A stretch of 64,000 bases of DNA from DAOUAM01 sp034433305. Its GTDB lineage: Bacteria > Chloroflexota > Dehalococcoidia > Lucifugimonadales > DAOUAM01. The stretch lies in assembly GCA_034433305.1 (NCBI GenBank), contig DAOUAM010000069.1:1-64000 (forward strand), in the 5' to 3' direction. The notes beneath the pieces were generated by a model. That model worked only from the letters and a program-made list of their open reading frames with translations. It made no database searches and had not been told where the DNA came from. Shown here one piece after another: positions 37,311-45,259 of this stretch (position 1 is its first letter; each line of letters begins with the position of its first letter). The translations under genes and the position numbers were made by a program.

Positions 37311-37991
37311 GTGGCCGAAGCCCGCAGAGCCACCAGGCTGCTGCCTTCCTACCAGGAGGAGTCGCTGCTCCTGGCCCAGGGCTACACCCTGGTGGCCGGC
37401 CTGGACGAGGTAGGCCGCGGCCCGCTGGCCGGGCCGCTGCTGGCCGGCGTGGCGGTGCTGCCCCCCAGGCCCACAGGCCGCTGGGTGGAGCTGGTGCGCG
37501 ATAGCAAACAGCTCACCCCGGCCCAGAGGGAGCGCGTGCTGCCCCATATCCAGGACGTGGCCCTGGGGCTGGCCGTCGGCATGTGCTCGGCCCAGGAAGT
37601 GGACAGCCTGGGTGTCAGCGCGGCCACCCGACTGGCCATGCGGCGGGCGCTGGAGGCGCTGCCCGTGAAGCCTGAGTTCCTGCTGCTGGATGCCTTCCCT
37701 CTGCCAGAGGTGCCGCTGCCGCAGAAGGCCATCATAGATGGCGATGCCCTGTGCCTCTCCATTGCCGCCGCGTCCATCGTGGCCAAGGTGACCCGCGACA
37801 GGATGATGGAGAAGGAGGACGCCGTGTATCCCTGCTACGGCTTCGCCAGGCACAAGGGCTACGGCACCAGGGAGCACCTGCTCAACCTGCGGCGCTATGG
37901 CCCCTGTCCCATCCACCGCCTCTCCTTTGCCCCAGTCCGCCAGTGGCAGGCCCTCGATGAGCACTCCGCGCCAGCGGCTGGGCAAGCGTAG
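37311..37991 (+). CDS. rnhB: Ribonuclease HII
   Basis: RNase HII removes ribonucleotides embedded in DNA. 226 residues. The catalytic set is seen as AGLDEVGRGPLAGP (Asp-Glu-Gly-x-Gly motif, near 28), KQLTPAQRE, LLLDAFPL and CLSIAAASIVAKVTRDRMM (Asp near 160). The GTG at 37311 sits two bases after the DinB-family stop. Its 3' end overlaps the start of the YraN gene by 35 bases, implying coupled translation. Confidence 0.95.
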   Translation: MAEARRATRLLPSYQEESLLLAQGYTLVAGLDEVGRGPLAGPLLAGVAVLPPRPTGRWVELVRDSKQLTPAQRERVLPHIQDVALGLAVGMCSAQEVDSLGVSAATRLAMRRALEALPVKPEFLLLDAFPLPEVPLPQKAIIDGDALCLSIAAASIVAKVTRDRMMEKEDAVYPCYGFARHKGYGTREHLLNLRRYGPCPIHRLSFAPVRQWQALDEHSAPAAGQA

Positions 37992-38325
37992 CGAGGCGCT
38001 GGCGCGGCGCCACCTGGAGGCCAGCGGCTACGCCATCCTGGCCGCCAACTGCCGCACCGGCCAGGGCGAAATAGACCTGGTGGCCGAAAAGGACGGCGTG
38101 CTGGTCTTCGTCGAGGTCCGCGCCCGCAGGCCCAGGGGCTTTGGCCCTCCGGAGGAGTCCCTCTCGACGCGGAAGCGCTCCCACATGGTCAGGGCGGCGC
38201 AGGCCTACCTTCAGGCCAACGGCGTCGAGCAGCGCGAGTGGCGCATAGACGTGGTGGCGGTGGAGCTGACGCCCGGCGGCGGGCTGGCCCGGCTGGAAAT
38301 CATAGAGAACGCCATCGAGCTATAA
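37957..38325 (+). CDS. YraN/UPF0102 endonuclease-like protein
   Basis: A 122-residue PD-(D/E)xK-fold protein. The family core reads GKRSEALARRHLEASGYAILAANCRTGQGEIDLVAEKDGVLVFVEVRAR (residues 9-58), where GEIDLV and VFVEVRAR give the catalytic Asp, Glu and an Arg where many nucleases have Lys. YraN next to rnhB is a widespread gene pair in bacteria, usually within the same operon. The ATG at 37957 is within the rnhB reading frame. Confidence 0.92.
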   Translation: MSTPRQRLGKRSEALARRHLEASGYAILAANCRTGQGEIDLVAEKDGVLVFVEVRARRPRGFGPPEESLSTRKRSHMVRAAQAYLQANGVEQREWRIDVVAVELTPGGGLARLEIIENAIEL

Positions 38326-38331
38326 AAACAG

Positions 38332-38386
38332 GTAGGGGCAACCCTTGTGGTTGCCCGCCCAGGGCAGGCACAAGGACTACCCCTAC
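38332..38386. repeat. Family D hairpin, short copy
   Basis: A short inverted unit from gtaggggcaacccttgtgg to the complementary gcaggcacaagg ... ccctac, lying between yraN and the next gene. It is capable of forming a stem. Confidence 0.6.
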
Positions 38387-38411
38387 TCCAGGTCCAGTAG
38401 CAGAGGTGTAC

Positions 38412-38801
38412 ATGGAGACCAGAGAAGAGCTAGCGAGAAAGGCAAGGGAGTTCCGACAGCGGTACTATGGACAGGACCCGCAGCTAAGCCCGGCGGCCGC
38501 GCCGGTGGCGGAGGCGTTCCAGCTTATCAACGAGACGCTCTTCGGCCACATCTACCAGCGGCCCGCCGTGGACGTCAAGACGCGCAGCCTGTGTACCATC
38601 GCCGCCCTGACTGTCCTCAACCGTGACCGGCAGTTGCCGGGGCACATCACGGGCGCCCTGAACTCGGGGGCGACAAAACAGGAGATCGTGGAGATCATCA
38701 CACAGATGCTCTTCTACGGCGGCTACCCCTGCACGGTCAACGCCCTGCGGGCCGCCCAGGAAACCTTTGAGGCCTACGACAGGGCACACCAGCAGACTTA
38801 G
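38412..38801 (+). CDS. Carboxymuconolactone decarboxylase-family protein
   Basis: A 129-residue all-helical CMD-family protein. The core LPGHITGALNSGATKQEIVEIITQMLFYGGYPCTVNALRAAQETF (residues 74-120) is close to gamma-carboxymuconolactone decarboxylase, with one Cys (YPCTV) rather than the C-x2-C of AhpD peroxidase. The ATG at 38412 has AGAGGTG upstream; the longer in-frame reading crosses a family D repeat and is rejected. No aromatic catabolic neighbours are present, so the activity is open. Confidence 0.88.
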   Translation: METREELARKAREFRQRYYGQDPQLSPAAAPVAEAFQLINETLFGHIYQRPAVDVKTRSLCTIAALTVLNRDRQLPGHITGALNSGATKQEIVEIITQMLFYGGYPCTVNALRAAQETFEAYDRAHQQT

Positions 38802-38838
38802 CCCCGTAGCTGAGGCAGCGTGTCCCTGTGAGGCGTAA

Positions 38839-38996
38839 TACCAGCCCCTGTGATGAGGCCCTAACGCTGTAGGGGCAACCCTCGTGGTTGCCCAAGGTCT
38901 GGGCAGGCACAAGGCCCGCCTGTAGGGGCAACCCTTGTGGTTGCCCAAGGCCCTGGGCAGGCACAAGGCCTGCCCCTACAAGATGGCCTTCCATTC
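38839..38996. repeat. Family D element with tandem internal duplication
   Basis: Within the 332-bp gap 38802-39133, which has no gene, lies a family D element. The left arm is taccagcccctgtgatgagg. Two tandem copies of the inner unit follow (gtaggggcaaccctygtgg ... ggcaggcacaaggc), ending tgcccctacaagatggcc. It suggests the inner unit can amplify. Confidence 0.65.
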
Positions 38997-39133
38997 ACCC
39001 TCACCTCAGTCCTCTCCCGTCGAGGACATACCCGCCACCTTCATCAGACTTGGCATGACATTCCGGGAAAACCAGACCGGCGGGCGCAGTAGCCTGCACC
39101 CGCCGGCACCGTTGTTTGACAGGCAAGCGAGTC

Positions 39134-39757
39134 CTAGTCGGCGGCCTCCTCGGCCACGTAGCGGCGCTCCACATCGCTGGGCATCTGCAAAGCCGCTGAG
39201 GCCGTCTTTTTCCGCCGGCGCAGGGCCGTGACTGGCTTCATGGGCTTGACAGACTGCTTGTGGTGCCTGGTCAGGCTCTTGCTGAGCCAAACGTGGCTCT
39301 TGGGCTGTGCAAAGCCATTGCTCTGGAAGAAACTGATGGCACGCTGGTTATCGGCCTCGGTGTCCACCAGCAGAATGCGCGCCCCGTCCTCCTTCATCCG
39401 CTTCTCGAACTCTCTCAGCAGCCTCTGGGCCACGCCTTTGCCCTGGTACTCTGGCGCCACACCAAGCCAGGCCAGATAGCCATACTTCCAGGGGGTGCCG
39501 TCCTTCTCGATGATGCTGCCCAGCGCAAAGCCCACCACCGAGCCAGCGGAGTCCACTGCCACAAGACAGTACTCGGACTCGGTAGCGTAGTAGTGCGTCA
39601 CTTCAAAGGCGTCCCAGGTGCGGTACAGTACGGGGAAGGTGCTTCTGGTGAAGAGGCGTTCGCCCAGGCGGTAGACCGGAGATAAGTCGTCTATTTCAAG
39701 TTCGCGGATGGTAATGCGGCCATTCTTGCCTAAACTATCTGGGTCTTCCAGACTCAT
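39134..39757 (-). CDS. GNAT-family N-acetyltransferase
   Basis: A 207-residue acetyltransferase resembling RimI. The acetyl-CoA-binding motif is APEYQGKGVAQRLLREFEKRM (near 100-120), followed by LLVDTEADNQRAISFFQSNGF. Residues 165-207 form a basic tail (KPVTALRRRKKTASAALQ), which may bind nucleic acid or ribosomes. The ATG at 39757 follows AGGAG. Substrate not deducible; likely a protein or peptide amine. Confidence 0.88.
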   Translation of the reverse strand: MSLEDPDSLGKNGRITIRELEIDDLSPVYRLGERLFTRSTFPVLYRTWDAFEVTHYYATESEYCLVAVDSAGSVVGFALGSIIEKDGTPWKYGYLAWLGVAPEYQGKGVAQRLLREFEKRMKEDGARILLVDTEADNQRAISFFQSNGFAQPKSHVWLSKSLTRHHKQSVKPMKPVTALRRRKKTASAALQMPSDVERRYVAEEAAD

Positions 39758-39982
39758 AAATCTCCTGTGAGTCTCCTTTTCCGAATGCAGTATGGTGTTG
39801 CATTCGTCTAAATTTTACCACACAATGCCTATGCTCGGAAGTCCCTGGGTTGCCCTTTACTGCCTGCTGTAAGGCAGCCCGAAAGCTAAGCAAAACGTTA
39901 CAATGGACGCCCTGGCCCGCCACGGCGCCCTGAGAATGGTACAATTTTGGTATTGCTGAAAGACCTCAGGGGGTGAACACCA

Positions 39983-40300
39983 GTGCCGATATACGAGTAC
40001 CGCTGCGAGGTCTGCGGGCAGAAGGCCAGCTTCCTGGCCAGGTCCTTCGATGCCCGGGTGGAGGCCGTATGCCCGGACTGCGGCAGCCGCGAGATGCGGC
40101 GGCTGTTCTCCACCGTCTCTTTCAGGGTCGCTTCGCGTGGCGCGGGTGACCCCTCGCTGGACTACTACCGCGACCCGGCCAACATAGGACGTCACGCCGA
40201 AGAGAGCTTCAAAAAGCATGGAGTGGACATGCCCGAGTCTGTGCGCAAGGCCATAGACAGCGCGCGCCAGGGCAAAATGCCGGAGGGACTGGACCTGTGA
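39983..40300 (+). CDS. FmdB-family zinc-ribbon regulator-like protein
   Basis: A 105-residue FmdB/CxxC_CxxC_SSSS protein. The N-terminal zinc ribbon is YEYRCEVCGQ ... VCPDCGSREMRRLFS (two C-x2-C pairs at residues 8-11 and 35-38), and the rest is low in structure. FmdB was named from a formamidase regulator; most members have no proven function. GTG start at 39983. Its stop codon overlaps the GTG start of thiE by two bases, so translation is coupled. Confidence 0.85.
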   Translation: MPIYEYRCEVCGQKASFLARSFDARVEAVCPDCGSREMRRLFSTVSFRVASRGAGDPSLDYYRDPANIGRHAEESFKKHGVDMPESVRKAIDSARQGKMPEGLDL

Positions 40301-41316
40301 GCACCATGACCAATTCTGACCCGTTCAGCGCCAGCCAGCTAACCTCCATAATCGAGGACATACGACTGCTGGAAGCCTTCGTCACGTCGCCCCTGGGCCT
40401 GCACTCCGACATACGCATGCTCAGGGAGTCCCTGCCTTTCCCCGCCGCTGGGGACCTGCCCCAGGAGGAGGCCCAGGCCCGGCGCCTGGCCTACCGCAAC
40501 CTTACGGACAGGCCCCTGGAGCTGGCCCTGGACATCATATCCGCTCTGTCCGTCTCGCTGGATGCCCTGTCCAGGGTGAAGGGGAATGGCCCGCCGCTGG
40601 ACAGCAACTGGGTGGCCCAGACCCGCCGCGTGCTGGCCAGGGCCAGGCAGCGCGTGGCCGGTGAGCTACGCTCCAGGGCCGCCTCCAGGGTCAAGGGGCT
40701 GTACGTCATAGTGGACCCCGAGGCTACCAGGGGCAGGCCCGTGCTCCAGGTGGCGGAAGCCACGCTCAAGGGTGGCGCCAGCATGCTTCAGCTACGGGAC
40801 AAGAAGGGCGACAAAGGGGACGTGCTGCCCCTGGCACGCCAGCTCAGGGCGCTGTGCGAGCAGTCAGGCGCCCTGTTCATCATGAACGACCACGCGGACC
40901 TGGCGCTGGCCTCGGGCGCCCACGGGCTGCACGTGGGCCAGACCGACCTGCCCGTGGAGGAGGCGCGGCGCGTCCTGCTGCCCACCCAACTGGTGGGACG
41001 CTCCAACAATAACGTCGAGGAGGCCATGGCATCCCAGGCCCAGGGTGTTGACTACCTGGCCGTGGGCGCGGTGTTCCCGACCTCCACCATGGGCAAGAGC
41101 GCCCGGAAGGTGGTAGGCCTGGAGACGCTGAGCAAGGTCAAGGGCATGGTATCGCAGCCGCTGGTGGCTATCGGCGGCATCAACGCCGACAACATCGCCG
41201 ACGTGGTGAAGGCGGGCGCCGACTGCGTGTGCGTGGTCAGCGCCGTGACCTACGCCGACAACCCCGAGGCCGCCACTAGGCGACTGGTGGAAGCTATGCA
41301 AAACGCCAAAAAGTGA
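40297..41316 (+). CDS. thiE: Thiamine-phosphate synthase, long form
   Basis: ThiE couples HMP-PP with thiazole phosphate to give thiamine phosphate. Residues 130-339 are the standard TIM barrel: GLYVIVDPE, MLQLRDKKGDKGD, FIMNDHADLALASGAHGLHVGQTDLP, VGAVFPTSTMGKSARKVVGLE and VAIGGINADN. Residues 1-128 are an extra helical domain (RLLEAFVTSPLGLHSDIRML) found in ThiE of Chloroflexota and cyanobacteria with no assigned role. It overlaps the FmdB gene. TenA at 7757 supplies the salvage branch. Confidence 0.93.
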   Translation: MSTMTNSDPFSASQLTSIIEDIRLLEAFVTSPLGLHSDIRMLRESLPFPAAGDLPQEEAQARRLAYRNLTDRPLELALDIISALSVSLDALSRVKGNGPPLDSNWVAQTRRVLARARQRVAGELRSRAASRVKGLYVIVDPEATRGRPVLQVAEATLKGGASMLQLRDKKGDKGDVLPLARQLRALCEQSGALFIMNDHADLALASGAHGLHVGQTDLPVEEARRVLLPTQLVGRSNNNVEEAMASQAQGVDYLAVGAVFPTSTMGKSARKVVGLETLSKVKGMVSQPLVAIGGINADNIADVVKAGADCVCVVSAVTYADNPEAATRRLVEAMQNAKK

Positions 41317-41430
41317 GGGAGGGGCGCCTTACCCTCGTTCCTTCTCTGCACGGGTGGTCCAAAAGCGGACGGCTTTCGGACGGATGGGAGGTGGGGAAGA
41401 GGGCAGACGCGCAGACCTCATCCCTGTAGC

Positions 41431-41728
41431 CCCCTCGCCGAAATGAGGACTGACAACTTGAAGGCGTAATTCAGGGCGGCACCATGCCCCCTTTCCCTCG
41501 ACAGGCTCGGGACAGGCCCTGACCTTCCCCCACGGAGGGAAGGGAGGGTCCTCGCCTCCTGTGGGGGAGAGCCAGAGAGGGGGCTGGCGTCTGGCCCCCT
41601 TTCCCTCGACAGGCTCGGGACAGGCCCTGGCCTTCCCCCACAGGGGCAGGGGCTGTTCTCGCCCCCTGTGGGGAAGAGTCAGAGAGGGGGCTTACCCTGT
41701 TATGCTGTCAAATTTCATTTTGGAGGGG
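41431..41728. mobile_element. MITE-like element, family A, copy 3
   Basis: Part of the 566-bp gene-free gap 41317-41882. It runs from cccctcgccgaaatgaggac to the inverted counterpart tcaaatttcattttggaggg. The interior holds two tandem copies of the family A core (ggccccctttccctcgacag repeated). The region left of it (41345-41430) also resembles the left flank of copy 1 (shared ccaaaagcggac). Confidence 0.65.
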
Positions 41729-41882
41729 CCAGGGATTGGCCGGCGCTGTGCTCTCGAACGCATGGGGTCAGGTCCAACGGCGCTTGCCGTCCTCCCCCGT
41801 TCAGCCAGAGGTGGCGCAACAGCCTGACTATCATCTGTACTGGAAATATGCAAAACCAAACGCCAAAAAGAGGAATGGCAAC

Positions 41883-42584
41883 GTGACAGTGCCAGCGAAT
41901 AGAGAGACCCCGGAGGAGCTGAAGCGCAGGCTTCGGCAGATGGGGGACGCGGCCCAGGCAGCCTTTGCCCAGGTCCATGATGCCCGTGAGCACGCCCTGA
42001 GGTTGTCCAGGGATGTCGTCCGCAACTCGGCCAACTCCATCCGGGCCACCCATCGCGGGGAGTTCGAGCAGGCCAGGCAGATGCTCCAGACTGTATCCGG
42101 CCTGGTCCAGGAGATGGAGCGCATACTCGTGGCCCATCCCGACGTGTACTACGCGGGCTTCGTGGAGGACGCCCAGAAGGAGTACGTCGAGGCCAACGCC
42201 ACGCTGGCCTTTTCCGAGGGCAGCCACCTGCCTGGCCCGGAGGAACTGAAAGTGGGGCCTGCTCCCTACTTCAATGGCCTGGCAGAGGCGGTGGGCGAGC
42301 TGAGGCGCTTCATACTGGACTCGCTGCGCCGCGACGATTTCACTCGCTGCGAGGAGTTGCTGGACATCATGGACGAGGTCTACACCATCCTGGTGACCCT
42401 GGACTTCCCCGAGGCGGTGACCAGGGGACTCAGGCGCACCACGGATATGGCCAGGGGAGTCCTGGAACGCACCAGGGGCGACCTGACCGTGGCGCTCATG
42501 GAGAAGCGCCTGGAGCACAAGCTGGCAAGTCTCAGCTCGGCCCTGGAGCGGCGCGGCCCCGGCGCTGCCTCAGTGCAAGGCTGA
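41883..42584 (+). CDS. Translin-family RNA/ssDNA-binding protein
   Basis: A 233-residue helical protein matching the prokaryotic translin group (COG2178): RATHRGEFEQARQMLQTVSGLVQEMERILVAHPDVYYAGFVEDAQKEYVEANATLAF, then YFNGLAEAVGELRRFILDSLRRDDFTRCEELLDIMDEVYTILVTLDFPEAVTRGLRRTTDMARGVLERTRGDLTVAL. Eukaryotic translin/TRAX and archaeal relatives form octameric RNA-binding shells and process RNAs. The catalytic Glu/Asp of TRAX is hard to place here. GTG at 41883 has AGAGGA upstream; the preceding sequence is intergenic. Confidence 0.85.
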   Translation: MTVPANRETPEELKRRLRQMGDAAQAAFAQVHDAREHALRLSRDVVRNSANSIRATHRGEFEQARQMLQTVSGLVQEMERILVAHPDVYYAGFVEDAQKEYVEANATLAFSEGSHLPGPEELKVGPAPYFNGLAEAVGELRRFILDSLRRDDFTRCEELLDIMDEVYTILVTLDFPEAVTRGLRRTTDMARGVLERTRGDLTVALMEKRLEHKLASLSSALERRGPGAASVQG

Positions 42585-42605
42585 GGGCAGGCCTCGCCTG
42601 GCCTG

Positions 42606-42819
42606 CTAGGGCGTATTCCCAAAGTCTTTTATCCCTTGCTGTAACCTGATGCAAATGGGCGCTGGTCTGGAATGCAGTCCAGCCCCCGCTCTAGCTCTCC
42701 CCCACAGGGGGCGAGAACAGTCCCTGCCCCTTCGGCACGCTCAGGACAGGCCCGAGCCTGTCGAGGGGAAGGGGGCATTACAGGCCTTGCTAATGGAACG
42801 GACTTTGGAATCACCCTAT
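42606..42819. mobile_element. MITE-like element related to the CTAG element
   Basis: The gap between the translin gene and a convergent small gene contains CTAG (42606-42609) then ggcgtattcccaaag, and at the far side the imperfect complement ctttggaatcacc followed by CTAT (42816-42819). The end design resembles the 33558-33701 element. The interior is a family A-like core with cttcggcacgctcaggacagg. Confidence 0.5.
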
Positions 42820-43145
42820 TAGGCCTGGCCGCTGCTCTGCTGGGCCTGGCAGGTGGGGCAGTTGCACTTTTTGGCCTGGCTAAACACCTCCTTGTAGAGA
42901 AGCGAGATGATCTCCTTCTCGGAGAGCTTGAAGGAGCTGCCCAGCTCCATGCACTCCCGTATACGCCGGGCCTTGTCCAGCTCCTCGTCGGGCTTGAGTG
43001 TCTCGCCGTGGAGTATCACGCGCCTGGCGTAGCCTCTGACCACCACCAGGTGCTGTGCCAGTCGCACCCGCCTGATATAGTGCTTCAGGGTCGCCACGTC
43101 CTGCGTCGTCAGGTCCCTGGGCCCGTCCGAGGTGAACTCAGCCAT
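42819..43145 (-). CDS. Small conserved hypothetical protein with terminal Cys motif
   Basis: A 108-residue unknown protein, mainly helical (DLTTQDVATLKHYIRRVRLAQHLVVVRGYARRVILHG), ending in a metal-knuckle-like CNCPTC. I place the start at 43145, where GGAG is upstream. An ATG at 43193 would add 16 residues and sits two bases after the stop of the upstream zinc-ribbon gene (TGAGGATG), so coupling from there is possible. The neighbouring zinc-ribbon gene suggests a shared role. Confidence 0.7.
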   Translation of the reverse strand: MAEFTSDGPRDLTTQDVATLKHYIRRVRLAQHLVVVRGYARRVILHGETLKPDEELDKARRIRECMELGSSFKLSEKEIISLLYKEVFSQAKKCNCPTCQAQQSSGQA

Positions 43146-43195
43146 GTTTGCACGCTCCGCGCCTTGTCTCGCCGCCTCTGAGGGATAGACCATCC

Positions 43196-43399
43196 TCAAG
43201 CCGTCGCTGCGACATGCCCGGCCGCCTGCTCCTGGCTGTCGGGCATGGCCATGGCGCGGCTTACCACCTCGGGGGACACCTGCTCGCCAAAATCGGCCCG
43301 CACGGCGCCGCACTGCATGCAGGCGACGTAGGTGCCATAGAAGTCCCTGTCCAGGTAGAGGTCGCCGCCGCACCTCTTGCAGCTCTTGAACCAGACCAT
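43196..43399 (-). CDS. Small zinc-ribbon protein
   Basis: A 67-residue protein with two C-x2-C pairs: FKSCKRCGGDLYLDRDF (C7, C10) and VACMQCGAVR (C26, C29), a classic one-zinc ribbon. The ATG at 43399 has AAGGAGA upstream. The C-terminal tail is unstructured. It is followed directly by the Cys-tailed small protein, probably cotranscribed. Function unknown. Confidence 0.8.
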   Translation of the reverse strand: MVWFKSCKRCGGDLYLDRDFYGTYVACMQCGAVRADFGEQVSPEVVSRAMAMPDSQEQAAGHVAATA

Positions 43400-43853
43400 G
43401 TCTTCTCCTTCAGACTGCTGCTGTTTTCTACACCTAACAACATAGTCCCTGAGCAGGAACAACACAGGGAACAGAGCGTTCTCACAGGGAGACATTATGG
43501 TGAAAAACCATGTGTGGGAAGTGTACGGAACGTTAGGGATGGCAGGGCCGAAGAACATGTCGGAGAGGTGCCAGAGGCGTTCTCAGGCGTCCCTCTGTAA
43601 GCCCAGGATGGACTCTGCGAGGGACTGGGACAATGCCGTATTTGGCAGAGGCAGGCCCTGTGCTTGCCTAAGCCCTGGACAACCACGCGTGCCTGCCCCT
43701 GCGGCAGACTCAGGGCAAGCTCTGAGCTCAGCCGAAGGGGTTGCCCCTACGCATTTATGGCACCGTCATAGCCACCGGTACAAGGCGCAACGCCCTGGAT
43801 TCCTCGCTCCGCCGGGAATGACATTTTCAGCAGCGTGGGTGTGACGCTGGCCG
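43400..43853. other. Intergenic region with degenerate family D element
   Basis: This 454-bp gap has no gene. 43632-43780 is a degenerate family D element (left atgccgtatttggcag, right cgcatttatggcaccgtca) with an inserted block of the ctcagggcaagctctgagc type. Confidence 0.5.
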
Positions 43854-45116
43854 TCACGCGCCGGCCTGGCCCTGGTACAGCAGGGCGCCCACGATGGAGA
43901 CAAGAGAGCCGCCCACGGCGTCGGCGGGGCACTGGTCGTAGCCCAGGGCTTCGCCCCTCACCTGGCCGCCCAGAAGACGAAGGGCCAGGTAAATGGGCGA
44001 CATGCCGCATATGCGCCGGGCGTCCTCCTCCTTCCGGGACAGCTCGAAGAAGCCGGCGGCGTCACCGCGACAGATGGCAGCGATGGTCTGCTCGTCCTCC
44101 GCCTTGAGCCTGGCGCGGCCCAAGGCGTCCACAGGGGCCTCGTCGCCGAAAGCGGGGCCTACGTGGGCCAGGTCGCCGGCGGCGATCACCAGTGTCCTGC
44201 GGCCCGCCGTCGCCTGCTTGAGGAAGTCCACCACGGCGCCAATGGCGTCGTCCTGGCCGGGGTCACTCTTGCCTATGATGTGGTGGTGCAGCGAGCCGCA
44301 CAGCAATGGCACCACGGGGCAGCGCCGGCCACCGATGGCGTAGTGGAACCAGACAGCCGCCAGCTCTATGGAGTGCTCCTTGATGTGATGGAACTCCTCG
44401 GCGAAGGCTGCTTCCTCCCCCAGGACTTGCACCAGGCCATCCACGATCTGCCGCTCCGTGGGCAGGACACCCAGCGGCGTGGCGTAGCTCTGGCAGGTGG
44501 GCGTCAGCGTGCCCAGGCCGCCGGCGTGGTCCGTGCCCAGGATAATGGCAAGCTCCACGTCTTGCAGGTAAGGGGAGGCCTTCTGCCACATGGCGGCGTA
44601 GGTCTTGCCGCCCCGTGCGTAGTCTATGTGGGGGCTTACCAGGCCGACCAGCGTACCCGTGGGGGTTGGGCCGTTGCTGGACACCGGGGCGCAGAACTCC
44701 CCCAGAAAGGCCCTGAGCCTGTCGGGGTCTTCGGGATAGACCAGGCCGGCATGGGATGGCTTGCGGCATTCGGCCTGCCGGTACTGGCTGAGCACCTGGT
44801 CCAGCGCCTGCCGGTAGGAGCCGTTCTCCAGCAGCAGCGCCGCGTCTAGTTGGGCCAGCACGCCCTGTAGCTGGCCCGGCGAGAGCTGTATGCCCGTGCG
44901 CAGGGCCAGGCCTAGCTGAAGGGCCTGCAGGTCGCGGGTGCCGTCGCAGAGGGCCAGCAGCGGCACCAGCGGCCCGGGGATGAGCACCGAGTGCTCCGCC
45001 AGGGACAGCGGGTCGCGCAGGTAAAGGTAGTGCTGGCCCTGGTGCTCCACCCAGTGAGGCTCCACCGGGCGCAGCTTGGGGTAGGGTGGTATCTCGCGGG
45101 AAGTGAAATGCTCCAC
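43854..45116 (-). CDS. MEMO1-family protein with N-terminal extension
   Basis: A 420-residue protein. Residues 155-415 are the MEMO/AmmeMemoRadiSam-B fold, related to extradiol dioxygenases: VGLVSPHIDYARGGKTYAAMW (metal His), LGTDHAGGLGTLTPTCQSYATPLGVLPTE, FHHIKEHSIELAAVWFHYA and AAGDLAHVGPAFGD. Residues 1-140 form an extra domain (PLSLAEHSVLIPGPLVPLLALCDGTRDLQALQLGL) that resembles a winged-helix PqqD-like segment. Human MEMO binds copper; bacterial relatives often cluster with AMMECR1 and a radical SAM protein, absent here. Confidence 0.85.
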   Translation of the reverse strand: MEHFTSREIPPYPKLRPVEPHWVEHQGQHYLYLRDPLSLAEHSVLIPGPLVPLLALCDGTRDLQALQLGLALRTGIQLSPGQLQGVLAQLDAALLLENGSYRQALDQVLSQYRQAECRKPSHAGLVYPEDPDRLRAFLGEFCAPVSSNGPTPTGTLVGLVSPHIDYARGGKTYAAMWQKASPYLQDVELAIILGTDHAGGLGTLTPTCQSYATPLGVLPTERQIVDGLVQVLGEEAAFAEEFHHIKEHSIELAAVWFHYAIGGRRCPVVPLLCGSLHHHIIGKSDPGQDDAIGAVVDFLKQATAGRRTLVIAAGDLAHVGPAFGDEAPVDALGRARLKAEDEQTIAAICRGDAAGFFELSRKEEDARRICGMSPIYLALRLLGGQVRGEALGYDQCPADAVGGSLVSIVGALLYQGQAGA

Positions 45117-45259
45117 GGCAACACCCTGAGTCTTGCGGTACGGGCCTCTATTATAGAATACAGGCCAGCGTGTGCGGGCGCTCCACCTGGTGGACTTTGT
45201 CCTCTGGTGTGCCGGGCCTCCATATCGGCTGTGCTGTGGAGAAGGCTACAGGGCCGAGG

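Noticed and set aside
39931..39970. CTGAGA string upstream of the fmdB-thiE genes as a TPP riboswitch
   Set aside because: Only the CTGAGA hexamer matches; the paired arms and second conserved half of the TPP aptamer are absent.
45166..45259. Upstream gap between MEMO and acidic-tail genes as a small gene
   Set aside because: No frame with a ribosome site or coding character.
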